In this document: one piece after another, positions 49,222-61,191 of the stretch
Numbering within the stretch: position 1 is the first letter of the stretch
How the letters are laid out: each line of letters opens with the position of its first letter
Source: Pseudomonas sp. S09G 359
GTDB taxonomy: Bacteria; Pseudomonadota; Gammaproteobacteria; Pseudomonadales; Pseudomonadaceae
Length of the DNA stretch: 64,000 bases
Direction: 5' to 3'
NCBI RefSeq assembly: GCF_002843605.1
Contig: NZ_CP025263.1
Span: 2,571,501 to 2,635,500, forward strand
The notes under the pieces: generated by a model
The model's input: only the letters and a program-made list of their open reading frames with translations
The model's database searches: none
What the model was told of the DNA's origin: nothing
Made by a program: the position numbers and the translations under genes

Positions 49222-52200
49222 GCCTTTTTGAGCTGTTGGCAACCCTGAAAAGCAAAGACATTCAACTGGCGCTCAAGGGCGAGCAGTTGTCGGTGCAAGG
49301 CAACAAACAGGCCTTGAGTGACCCGTTGATCATCGCCGCGTTGCGTGAACACAAACCCGCGCTGATCGAGCGGATCAAGGCCGGTGAGTATTCGCCGACC
49401 AAGGCCGGCAACATCGATGTGCCGGCCAATGGCATCCCGGCGGGCGCGCAGCACATCCTGCCGGCGATGTTGACCCTGTCGAACCTGAGCCAGGAGGAGA
49501 TCGAGCGCATCGTCGCCACTGTCGACGGCGGCGTGGCGAATATCCAGGATATTTACCCGTTGGCGCCGTTGCAGGAAGGCATTTTGTTCCACCACGTCAG
49601 CGCCGAGCAGGGCGACCCGTACGTGATGCAGTCGCAGTTCGGGTTCGACAGCCTGGAGCGCTTCGAGGCCTTTGCCCAGGCATTGCAAACCGTGATGGAC
49701 CGCCACGATATCCTGCGTACCGGCGTGGTCTGGGATGGGCTTCAGCAGCCGCAGCAAGTGGTATGGCGCCAGGCGCGTCTGCCGGTGCAGGCCCTTGAAC
49801 TGGACCCGGCCGACGGCGATATCGCCGCGCAGTTGCACGCGTTGTTCGACGCCCGCCATTATCGCCTGGACGTCTCCCAGGCGCCGCTGCTGCGCCTGGT
49901 GCGCGCCTTCGATCCGGTGAATCAGCGTATCGTCGCCACCTTGCTGTTCCACCATATGGCCCTCGATCACAGCGCCCTGGAAGTGGTGTGCCATGAAATG
50001 CAGGCGTGCCTGCTCGGCCACGCCGCGGCGCTGGGTCAGGCGGTGCCGTTTCGCAACTATGTGGCGCAGGCGCGGTTGGGCATCAGTGAGCAGGAACACG
50101 AAGGGTTCTTCCGCCAGATGCTCGGCGATATCAGCGAGCCGACCTTGCCGTTCGGCCTGCACGATGTGCAGGGCGATGCGCGGGGCATCGCCGAGGCGCA
50201 CCTGGCGCTGCCGTCGGCATTGTCGCAACGCTTGCGGGCGCAGGCGCGGCAGTTGGGCGTGAGTGCCGCGAGCCTGTTCCATCTGGGCTGGGCCCAGGTG
50301 CTGGGCGTGCTGGCCGGCAAGGAGCAGGTGGTGTTCGGCACCGTACTGATGGGCCGCCTGCAGGGCAGCCATGACACGGACCGGGCGCTGGGCATCTTCA
50401 TCAACACGCTGCCGTTTCGTGTGGATGTAGGCGCTGAAGCGGTGCGCGACGGGGTCAAGGCCACCCATGCGCGCCTGACCACCTTGCTGCGCCACGAGCA
50501 CGCGCCGCTGGCCCTGGCCCAACGCTGCAGCGGCGTGGTGGCGCCGACGCCGTTGTTCAGCGCCTTGCTCAATTATCGTCACAGTGCTCCGGCGGCGAGT
50601 GCCGAGGCGGTGTCGGCCTGGCAGGGGATCGCCGCGCTGAGTGCCGAGGAACGCACCAACTACCCGTTGACCCTGAGTGTCGACGACCTTGGCGAAGGGT
50701 TTGCCTTGAGCCTGTTGGCCAGCACCCAGGTAGACCCGCAGCGTGTCTGCGCCTACCTGCGCACTGCCCTGGAAAACCTGCTGGCCGCGCTGGAGCAGGC
50801 GCCCGACACCGCGCTCAACCAGGTGTCGGTGCTGCCCGCCGCTGAGCAGCAACAATTGCTGCAACAGTTCAACGCAACCCAGGCGGATTTCCCCCAAGGC
50901 ACCACCTTGCACGGGCGCATCGAAGCCCAGGCGGCGCTGACGCCCGATGCCATTGCCGCCGTGCAGCAGGGCCGGCAGATGACTTATGCCGAGCTGAACC
51001 AGCAAGCCAACCTGCTGGCTCATCATCTGCTGGCCCTGGGCGTCAAACCCGACGACCGCGTGGCGGTGGTCGCTCGCCGTGGCCTGGACACCCTGGCCGG
51101 GTTGCTGGCAACCCTCAAGGCCGGCGCCTGTTATGTGCCGGTTGACCCGTCCCACCCGGCCGAGCGCCTGAGCTACCTGCTCACCGACAGCGCGCCGGTG
51201 GCGGTGTTGACCCAGCACGCCTTGCTGGCGCGCCTGCCGGCGCTGGATGTACCGGTGATAGACCTCGACCGCTACACCTGGCAACACCATTCAGCGAGCA
51301 ACCCCACAGTGGCCGTGACCCCGGCGAACCTCGCTTATGTAATCTACACCTCCGGTTCCACCGGCCTACCCAAAGGGGTGATGGTGGAACACCACAGCGT
51401 GGCCAACCTGGTGGACTGGCATTGCAACGCCTTTGACCTGCGCGCGGGGCGCCACACCGCCAGCGTCGCAGGATTTGGTTTTGATGCGATGGCCTGGGAA
51501 ATCTGGCCGGCATTGTGTGTGGGCGCGACCTTGCACCTGCCGCCGGCCCATGACGGCGCCGAAGATGTCGACGCGCTGCTGGCCTGGTGGTGCGCGCAGC
51601 CGCTGGATGTGTGCTTCCTGCCGACCCCGGTGGCCGAGTACGCCTTCAGCCAGCAGATCGAACACCCGACCCTGCGCACCTTGCTGGTCGGCGGCGATCG
51701 CCTGCGCCAGTTCTCGCGCAACCAGCGTTTCGAGCTGATCAACAACTACGGCCCCACCGAGGCCACGGTGGTCGCCACCTCGGGCAAGGTCGAGGCCGGC
51801 CAGCCGTTGCATATCGGCAAGCCGGTCGCCAATGCCACCGTGTACCTGCTGGATGCACAGCAACGGCTGGTGCCGCTGGGGGTAGCCGGTGAGCTGTATG
51901 TGGGCGGCAAGGGCGTGGCGCGCGGTTACCTGAACCGCCCGGAGCTGACGGCCGAGCGCTTCTTGCACGACCCGTTCAACCACGGCCGCATGTACCGCAC
52001 CGGCGACCTGGCGCGCCTGTTACCCGACGGCACGCTAGAGTACCTGGGGCGCAACGATGACCAGGTGAAAATCCGTGGCATGCGCATCGAGCTGGGCGAG
52101 ATTGAAGCCCAGCTCAACCGGTTGCCGGGGCTTCTCGAAGCCGTGGTGCTGGTGCGTGATGAGCGGCTGGTGGCGTATTTCACCGAGAACCCTCAGATGG

Positions 52201-55200
52201 ACCCGTTGGAGGTTGGCGATATTCGTGCCCACCTGGTGGCGCACCTGCCGGACTATATGGTCCCGGCCGCCTTTATGCGGTTGGCTGCGCTGCCGCTGAC
52301 CGCCAACGGCAAACTCGACCGCAAGGCCTTGCCGGCCCCGGACATGGCTGCCGTATTCACCCGCGAGTACGAAGCGCCCCAGGGCGAGATCGAAACACTG
52401 TTGGCGCAGATCTGGGCCGATGTGCTGCAGGTGGAACGGGTCGGGCGCCGCGATCATTTCTTCGAGCTGGGCGGGCATTCGTTGCTGGCCATGCGCATGG
52501 TGTCCCAGGTGCGTCAGCGCCTGGGGGTGGAGCTGTTGCTCGGTGATCTGTTCGCCAATGCCGAACTCGTCGCGGTGGCCGAGGTACTCGCGCAATCGGG
52601 TCGCAGTACCTTGCCGGATATCCTGCCGGCCGGCCGCGATGCCGAGGTGCCGCTGTCCTTCGCCCAGCAGCGGCTGTGGTTCCTGGCACTGATGGAAGGT
52701 GCCAACACCGCCTACAACATTCCCATCGGCCTGCGTTTGCGCGGGCACTTGCATGTGGAGGTGCTGCAACGCGGGTTGGCGCGGATCGTCGCGCGGCATG
52801 CCACCCTGCGCAGTCGCTTCGTCCAGCACGGGGATGGGGCCCAGGTCCTGACCGTGCCGGCCGAACAGATGCTGCCCCTGCAGGTGCAAGACCTGCGTCG
52901 CCACCCGCAACCCCAGCAGGCACTGGATGCGTTGATCCACGGTGAAGCCTCAGCGCCGTTCGACCTGGAGCGCGGCCCGCTGCTGCGCGGGCGCTTGGTG
53001 GTGATGGCCGACGATCACCATGTGCTGCTGTTGACCCTGCACCATATCGTTTCCGATGGCTGGTCCATGGGTGTGCTTACCCGTGAACTGACCGCGCTGT
53101 ACCAGGCGTTCAGTCACGGCCAGCCTGACCCATTGCCGCCGCTGGCGATCCAGTACGGCGACTTTGCCGTATGGCAGCGCCTGTGGCTCAGCGGTGAGGT
53201 ACTGCACCGTCAAAGCACCTATTGGCAGCAGGCCCTGGCCGGCGCACCGGCGGTGCTCACGCTGCCCACCGACCGCCCGCGCCCGGCGCAGCAGGACTAC
53301 GCCGGCAACAGCGTCAAGGTGCAGCTGGATGAACGCCTCACGGCCGGGCTCAAGGCCTTGAGCCAGCGCCATGGCACCACGCTGTACATGACCTTGATGA
53401 GTGCCTGGGCGTCGTTGTTGTCGCGCTTGTCCGGGCAGCACGACCTGGTGATCGGCTCGCCAGTGGCCAACCGCACGCGCAGCGAGGTGGAAGGACTGAT
53501 CGGCCTGTTCGTCAACACCCTGGCGGTGCGTATCGACACCTCGGGCGCGCCGAGCACTGAGGCATTGTTGGCGCGGGTCAAGGCCCAGACGCTGGCAGCC
53601 CAGGCCCACCAGGACCTGCCGTTCGAGCAGGTGGTGGAAATCACCCGGCCGTTGCGTAGCCTGGCCCATAGCCCGCTGTTCCAGACCCTGCTGACCTGGC
53701 AGGACAGCGGCGCCGCGACCCTGGCCCTGGGTGACCTGGCCCTGGAAGGCATCGTGCAGGACAGCCACTTTGCCAAGTTTGACCTGTCGCTGGACCTGGG
53801 CGAAGTGCAGGGCACGATTATCGGTGCGCTGGAATACGCGGTGGCGTTGTTCGATGAGTCGACGGTGCGGCGTTATGCCGGTTACTTCACCCGGCTGCTG
53901 CAGGCCATGGTCGATAACGACCAGGCGGTGCTGGAGCACGTGCCGCTGGTGGATGAGCACGAGCGTCAGCAGCTGCTGTTCGGTTTCAATGCTACGCAGG
54001 TGCCTTACAACCTCGACCAGACCCTGCATGGGTTGTTCGAAGCGCAGGTGGCGCGCACGCCACACGCCATTGCCGTCACGGCCGGTGCGCAGCAGCTGAC
54101 CTACGCCGAGCTGAATGCGCGGGCCAACCAGCTGGCCCATCACCTGCTGGCGCTGGGCGTGCAGCCGGATGCCCGGGTGGCGATCTGCGTGGAGCGCAGC
54201 CTGGAGATGGTGATCGGCCTGTACGCGATCCTCAAGGCCGGCGCCGCCTATGTGCCGCTCGACCCGGCGTACCCGCTGGAGCGGCTCGCCTACATGCTGG
54301 CTGACAGCGCGCCGGTCGCGGTGCTGGCGCAAGGGGCCACGCGTGGGCTGTTGGGCGCGGTGGCGGTGGTCGACCTGGACCAGCCCTGCTGGCAACAGCA
54401 ATCGCAAGCCAACCCGGAAGTACCGGCGGTGAGCGCCTATGTGATCTACACCTCCGGCTCCACTGGCCAACCCAAGGGCGTGATCAACGACCACGCCGGC
54501 GTGGTCAACCGCCTGCTGTGGATGCAGGACGAATATGGCCTCGGCGCCCATGACCGGGTGCTGCAGAAAACCCCGTTCAGCTTCGACGTGTCGGTATGGG
54601 AGTTCTTCTGGCCGTTGTTCACCGGCGCACGCCTGGTGATGGCGCGCCCGGGTGGGCACAAAGACCCGGCGTACCTGTGCGAGGTGATCGAAGCGCAGCA
54701 GATCACCACGTTGCACTTTGTGCCGTCGATGCTGGATGTGTTCCTCGCCCACGGCGATGTGAGCCAGGCCGCCGGGCTGGTGCGTGTGATCTGCAGCGGC
54801 GAAGCCTTGCCCGGCAGCCTGGTGCGGCGCTTCAAGCAGCAGTTGCCCGGCAGCCAGTTGCACAACTTGTATGGCCCCACCGAAGCGGCGGTGGACGTGA
54901 CCGCGTGGAACTGTGCGGGCGCGGTAACGCCGGACAACACCCCCATCGGCAAGCCGATTGCGAATACGCGCATGTACCTGTTGGATGGGCAATTGCAGCC
55001 GGTGCCCTTGGGCGTGGTTGGCGAGTTGTTTATCGGCGGTGTGCAAGTGGCGCGGGGCTATTTGAACCGGCCCGAGCTGACGGCCGAGCGTTTCCTCCAG
55101 GACCCGTTTACCCAGGGGCGGATGTACCGCACCGGTGACGTTGGGCGCTACTTGGCCGACGGCAACATCGAATACCTGGGGCGCAATGACGACCAGGTGA

Positions 55201-58200
55201 AGATCCGTGGCTTGCGCATCGAGCTGGGAGAGATCCAGGCGCGGCTGACCGATTACCCGGCCATCCACGAGGCGGCGGTGATCGCCCGTGACGAGCGCCT
55301 GGTGGCGTACTACACCGGCGTGCGCAGTGACAATGAGGTGCTGCGCGCGCATTTGCTGCACTCCCTGCCGGAGTTCATGGTGCCGGCGGTGTTCGTGCAC
55401 CTCGACGCGCTGCCCCTGAGCCCCAACGGCAAACTCGACCGTAAGGCGTTGCCCGCGCCGGGTGCTGATGCGCTGACGGCGCGCGCGTACGAAGCGCCCC
55501 AGGGCGATACGGAAATCACCTTGGCCAGCCTGTGGGCCGAGTTGCTCAATGTGGAGCGGGTGGGGCGTCACGACCATTTCTTTGAACTGGGCGGGCACTC
55601 GCTGCTGGCCGTCAGCCTGATGGGGCACCTGCGTCGGCTCGGGCTGTCGGCGGACGTCAAGGTCCTGTTCGGCCAGCCGACCCTGTGCGCCTTCGCGGCG
55701 GCGCTGGGTGATGCGCGCGAAGTGGCGAGGTTGCCGCTGATCGAGTTGGCCCCGCTGACCCTCGACCGTCTCATGGCGTGCATCCCCGGTGGCGCGGCGA
55801 ATGTGCAGGATATCTATCCGCTGGCACCGTTGCAGGCCGGCATGCTGTATCACCATCGTGCCGAGCAGGGCGCTGACGCCTATGTGTTGCAGGCCCGGTT
55901 TGCCTTTGACAGCCGCCAACGCCTGGACCGGTTTGCCCAGGCGTTGCAGGCCGTGATCCAACGGCATGACATTTTGCGTTCCTCGTTCCATTGGGACGGC
56001 CTCGAAGAACCGGTGCAAGTAGTGTGGCGCGAAGCCTCATTGCGTATCGAAACGGGGCCGCTGGCGCAGCGCCTGGACCTGGCGCAGGCGCCGTTGATGC
56101 GCCTGGTGTACGCCGAGGAGCCGCAGGGTGTGGTCGCCACGTTGTTGTTTCACCACCTGATCATGGACCACGTGGCGCTGGAGATTTTGCAGCACGAGAT
56201 GCAAGCCTTTTTGCTCGGTACGCAACACACCTTGGGCGCGCCGGTGCCGTATCGCAACTATGTGGCCCAGACCCGCTTGGGGGTGGATGACCACGAAGCG
56301 TTCTTCCGCCAGATGCTGGCTGAGATCGACGAGCCGACGCACGTGCAACCGTTGGGAGTCGAGGAAACCGCGCAGCGGGCAATTGACGCCGCGTTGAGCC
56401 AACGCCTGCGTCGCCAGGCACGCCAGTGCGGTGTGAGCGCCGCGAGCCTGATGCACCTGGCGTGGGCCCATGTACTGGGCAAGGTCTCCGGGCGCGAGCA
56501 GGTGGTGTTTGGCACCGTGATGCTCGGTCGGCTGCAAGGCGGCGAGGGCGCGGAGCGTTCCATGGGCGTGTTCATCAACACTTTGCCGCTGCGCATCGAC
56601 CTGGGTGAACACTCGGTCCGTGAGGCCGTGGTTGCCACCCATGCGCGTCTCACCCAACTGCTGGGGCATGAGCATGCATCGTTGGCGCTGGCCCAGCGGT
56701 GCAGCGGGGTACCGGCGGCAACGCCGTTGTTCAACGTGTTGTTCAACTACCGCCACAGTGCGCCGCAATCCGCCGGGGTGGCCGAGGCGTGGCAGGGGAT
56801 TGAACTGCTCAAGGCCGAGGAACACAGCAACTATGGCGTGTCGATGAGCGTGGACGACCTGGGGGATGGGTTCGCCTTGAAAGCCACGGGGCAGGGGGCG
56901 CGGCGCTTGTGCGACTACCTGCAGATCGCCATTGAACAGCTGGTGCAGGCGCTGGAACACCACCCGGAGGTCGCCGTCAGCCACCTGCCGATCCTACCTG
57001 CCGCCGAACGCCAGCAGTTGTTGGATTTGAACGCCACGCGCCGCCCGTTCCCACGTGAACACACGGTACAGCGCCTGTTCGAAGCCCAGGCCCAGGCACG
57101 GCCTGACGCGGTGGCGGCGGTACATGGCGAACAGGCCCTGAGCTACGGCGAACTCAACACCCGCGCCAACCGCTTGGCCCATCACCTGCTGGGCCTGGGT
57201 GTGCAGCCCGGTGACCACGTGGCGATCCACTTGCCGCGCTGCCTCGACTTGTTGATCAGCCAGTTGGCGATCCTCAAATGCGCCGCCGCCTATGTCCCGC
57301 TGGACCGCCACGCGCCCGCCGAGCGCCAGGCGTTCATGCTACAAGACAGCGGCGCCGCGTGGCTGCTGACCCGTAGCGATGCGCCCAGCGACCACCCGCT
57401 GCACCGCCTGGACCTGGATAGCCTGGCCCCCGACCCGCAACCGAGCCACAACCCGGACCTGTCGCAATCCTCGGACAGCGTGGCGTACATCATGTACACC
57501 TCCGGCTCCACCGGCACGCCCAAGGGCGTATTGGTGCCCCATCGCGGCATCACGCGCCTGGTGCTCAACAACGGCTACGCCGACTTCAATGCCGCCGACC
57601 GCGTGGCCTTCGCCTCTAACCCGGCGTTCGACGCCAGCACCATGGATGTGTGGGGTCCGTTGCTCAACGGTGGCCAGGTGCAGGTGATCGACCACGCCAC
57701 CTTGCTCGACCCGGCCGCGTTTGGTGTGGCATTGCAGGGCGCAACGGTGCTGTTCGTGACCACGGCGCTGTTCAACCAATACGTGCAGATGATTCCCGAC
57801 GCCCTGGCCGGCTTGCGCATGCTCTTGTGCGGCGGCGAGCGCGCCGACCCGGCGGCGTTCCGCACCCTGCTGGCCCGGGCACCGGCGTTGCGCCTGGTGC
57901 ATTGCTACGGACCGACCGAAACCACCACCTACGCCACCACCTATGAAGTGCGCATGCTTGCCGATGCGGCGGACAGCGTGCCTATCGGCCGGCCGATTTC
58001 CAACACGCAGGTGCATGTGCTGGATGCGCAGTTGCAGCCCGTGCCCGTGGGCGTGATCGGAGAAATCTGCATTGGCGGCGATGGGGTGGCCAAGGGGTAT
58101 TTGAACCGCCCGGAACTGACCGCGGAAAAGTTCGTGCATGACCCCTTCACTCCGGGCCACTTGATGTACCGCACCGGCGACCTCGGCCGCTGGACGGCGG

Positions 58201-60050
58201 ACGGCTTGCTGGAGTGCATCGGGCGCAATGACGACCAGGTGAAGATCCGGGGTTTCCGCATCGAGTTGGGCGAGATTGAAGCGCGCCTGGCCACCTTCGC
58301 CGGTATCCAGGAGGTGGTGGTGCTGGCGCGCGAGGATGTACCGGGGGACAAGCGCCTGGTGGCCTATTTCACCGGGCCTGCCGACACCGCCAGCGTGCGT
58401 GCGCACCTGCACGCGCAACTGCCGGACTACATGTTGCCCGCGGCTTATGTGCCGCTGGCGCAGCTGCCGCTGACGGCGAATGGCAAGGTCGACCGCAAAG
58501 CATTGCCGGCGCCGGCATTGGAGGCGTTGATCAGCCGCGACTTCGAGGCACCTGAGGATGCGCTGGAGCACAGCCTGGCGCGGCTGTGGGCCGAGGTGCT
58601 GAAACTGGAACAGGTGGGGCGGCATGACAGCTTCTTCGAACTGGGCGGGCATTCATTGCTGGCGATCCGTCTGGTCAACCTGCTGGACGAGGCAGGGTTG
58701 TCGGTGTCCTTGGCTGAGCTGTTCCAGCATGCCAGCGTGGCGTCCATCGCCACGCTGCTGCGCCAGCGCACGGCGGCGCCGCTGCGTGACACAGCGGTGA
58801 TCACGGTACGCAGCAGCGGCGCGCAGCCAGCGTTGTTCCTGGTGCACGAATTCAGTGGCATGGATGTGTACTTCCCGGCGCTGGGTCAGCACCTGCCCGG
58901 TGACTATCCGATCTACGGCCTGCCCGGCGTGGCGCTCGGCGAGGCCCATCTGCACAGCATGGAAGGCCTGGCGGCGCGCATGGTCGGACTGATTCGCGAC
59001 ATCCAGCCCCATGGCCCGTATCGGGTCGCGGGCTGGTCGTTTGGCGGCGTGTTGGCCTATGAAGTGGCGATGCAATTATTGGGCTTGGATGAGCCGGTGG
59101 CGTTCCTCGGCTTGATCGACAGCTACGTGCCGCGCCTGACCGACCAGGGCAAGGCGCGCTGGAGCGGGCCGGATGCGCTCAAGCGGCATTTGCTGCTGCA
59201 GTGCACGGCGTATTGGACAGCACAGGGAGGTGCACATGAGTTGGCGAGCCTTGGGCAATTGGAGGCGGGCATTGGACAGCTGGACTTTGCGGGCCTGCTG
59301 CAACGCTGTCGCGATCAAGGTTTGCTATACGCGCAAATGGCGGCGGCGACGGACGCGGACCTCGTGAGTTTTCTCCAGCGGGAAGTCGGGCATGGGCATG
59401 CGCTGGCGCACTACAGTCTGTTCCCGCTGCCGATACCGGTGCATCTGTTCAGCGCCCTGGAGCGGCCAACCGAGCTGTCGCGACGCAGCGCGACCCTGGG
59501 TTGGGACGACGCCCTGGCACCCGGTCAACTGCGCCAGGTGGATGTGCCCGGCGACCACCAGAGCATGATGCAGGCGCCGCATATCCAGGCGTTGGGCCAG
59601 GCGATGACGGCAGCCCTGCTGTTGAGTGCGCCAGTGAGTGAGGCGCGGCATCAGCCGTTGTTGCGCATCCAGAGCGGCCGGCCAGGGGTTGCGCCGGTGT
59701 TCTGTGTGCCGGGGGCTGGGGATAGCGTCACCGGGTTTGTGGGCTTGAGTGAGGCGCTGGGGCGTGACTGGCCGCTGTTCGGTTTTCAGCCGCGCGGGTT
59801 GGATGGCGAGGCGGTGCCGCATAGCGCGGTAGAAGCTGCGGCGGGGTGTTATCTGGCGGCACTGGAACACGAGTGCCCCCACGGGCCGGTGCATCTGGTC
59901 GGGCATTCGTTTGGCGGCTGGGTGGCGCTGGAACTTGCGCTGCGGTTGCAGGCGGCGGGGCGCGAGGTGGCGTCGTTGACGGTGATCGACAGTGAGGCCC
60001 CTGGGGGGGGGGCAGGCCGTATACGACCACGGCGGCGTTGGTGCGGTTGA
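49218..60050 (+). CDS. viscC: Viscosin-group lipopeptide synthetase C (NRPS, three modules and tandem thioesterases), frameshifted near the 3' end
   Basis: The GTG start overlaps the viscB stop (GTGA) with GGAG upstream, so translation is coupled. A TubC-like docking domain (1-60) precedes three C-A-T modules at about 110-1130, 1145-2170 and 2195-3190. C1 and C3 are of dual type; C2 is a plain LCL domain (PLSFAQQRLWFLA, HHIVSDG). Pockets read D-A-W-F-L-G-N-V-V (Leu), D-V-W-H-I-S-L-V-D (Ser) and D-A-M-F-L-G-C-T-Y (Ile/Val-like), matching viscosin residues 7-9 Leu-Ser-Ile. Thioesterase 1 has Ser3274 in GWSFGG; thioesterase 2 has Ser3564 in GHSFGG. The frame then breaks at a 10-G run (60003-60012) and ends at 60050 after 3610 residues. 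The missing end continues in another frame to 60484, which would restore about 3755 residues. The tandem thioesterases release and cyclise the lipopeptide. Confidence 0.92.
60003..60012 (+). repeat. Homopolymer run of ten G at the viscC frameshift
   Basis: Ten consecutive G residues follow CCT. Eight or eleven Gs would keep the frame of thioesterase 2 open into the downstream coding stretch; ten does not. Confidence 0.95.
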
Positions 60051-60484
60051 TCGAGGCGATGCAGTTGGCGGCGGGTAAGTCGCTGGGCATCGATCTGGTG
60101 GAGTTTGCCGGGCGTGATGAGGTGGCGCAGCGGCAATGGTTGCATGCGGGGATGGTGGGGGTTGGGTTGTTGCCAGCACGGGCGGGGGTGGAGGCGATGG
60201 CGGGGCCTTCGCGGACCTATGCGGCTGCGTTGCGCACCCGGTATCAGCCTGGGCGGCGGTTTGAGGGGGTGGTGCGGCTGGTGTTGGCGCAGGACCCGGC
60301 CTTGGATGCTTCGGGTAATCAGCGGGAGCAGGGGTTGATGGTTGACGGGTGGGGGAAGCAGGGGAGTGGGTTGCAGGTTTGGTATGGCTTGGGGAATCAC
60401 TTTACGTTGCTCAAGGCGCCCAATGTCGTGGGGCTGGCGCAGTGGTGGTTGGAGGGTGTGGTGGTTGGGGAGGTGGTGTCGTGA
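60013..60484 (+). pseudogene. viscC: Out-of-frame 3' end of viscC (C-terminal half of thioesterase 2)
   Basis: In the frame offset by one base from viscC, the sequence right after the G run reads GRPYTTTAALVRLIEAMQLA and stays open to a TGA at 60482-60484, about 157 codons. The composition is coding-like, and I recall similar wording at the end of lipopeptide synthetase thioesterases. It ends near NHFTLLKAP, a stretch fitting the catalytic His region (GNHF). It has no start or ribosome site of its own, so it is the continuation of the interrupted gene, not a separate gene. Whether the break is real or a homopolymer sequencing error cannot be told from one sequence. Confidence 0.88.
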
Positions 60485-60490
60485 TTGGGT

Positions 60491-60775
60491 GTATATCCGT
60501 TGCTGCGGTAACGGCGGCTTATGGTTCCGCTCTTACAGCGGGTCACTTTTGGAAGGACCCAAAAGTAACCAAAAGGTCCTCGCCCCACCACTCGGCACCT
60601 CGCCTAGGCTCGGTGTGCCCTCACTCCGGCTTTGGACCGTGGGCCGCCGCCATGGGCCATCCTTGGCCCATCGCGGCTAACCCGGCGTCCTGCCGGGTTA
60701 CCCACGCTCCAAAGCCTGCGTTCGGCCAGCGTGGTTTACGGGGCGCCTCAGATCAAGGTCAAAAGCAGATCAAGA
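60491..60775 (+). repeat. Left arm of a long imperfect inverted repeat
   Basis: This arm is nearly the reverse complement of 60905-61186 apart from scattered mismatches and small gaps. Inside it lie smaller palindromes, e.g. ATGGGCCA-TCCT-TGGCCCAT (60652-60671) and AACCCGGC-GTCCT-GCCGGGTT. The stretch holds no credible gene. Similar intergenic blocks are common in P. fluorescens-group genomes and give rise to spurious short hypothetical proteins. Confidence 0.85.
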
Positions 60776-60904
60776 GCAGAGCACGGCGGCCTAGTAGCCG
60801 ACCTGAGTGGTTAGATCAAAAGCGCTGTTGCTCTGCTGTGTTTTTGCTGTGGCCCTTACATCCTTTTCGCAGACGAAGTCAGCGGTCTTTTGATCTGCGC
60901 TGTT

Positions 60905-61186
60905 GATCGTGATCTTGATCTTGATCTCAGGCGCCCCGTTAAACACGCTGGCCGAACGCAGGCTTGAATCCGTGGGTAACCCGGCAGGACGCCGGGTTAG
61001 CCGCGATGGGCCAGGGATGGCCCATGGCGGCGGCCCACGGATTCAAGCCGGAGTGAGGGCACACCGAGCCTAAGCGAGGTGCCGAGTGTTGGGGCAAGAG
61101 CGTTTTGGTTACTTTTGCGCTTTTCAAAAGTGACCCGCTGTAAGAGCGGAACCCATTTCAGCCGTTACCGAAAAAACGGATATGTA
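60905..61186 (-). repeat. Right arm of the long imperfect inverted repeat
   Basis: This is the counterpart of the left arm. It ends within a few bases of the macA start, so the macA promoter or leader must lie in or overlap the repeat. The about 130 bases between the arms (60776-60904) contain further short GATCAA/TTGATC repeats but no gene. Confidence 0.85.
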
Positions 61187-61191
61187 CTCCT

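Noticed and set aside
60349..60906. 185-codon frame in the viscC-macA gap
   Set aside because: It overlaps the out-of-frame end of viscC and runs into the left repeat arm. Its translation is the kind of low-value sequence that such repeats yield, without a ribosome site.
60939..61127. 62-codon frame on the - strand in the right repeat arm
   Set aside because: Its translation mirrors that of the left arm because the arms are inverted copies. It is a repeat by-product, not a gene.
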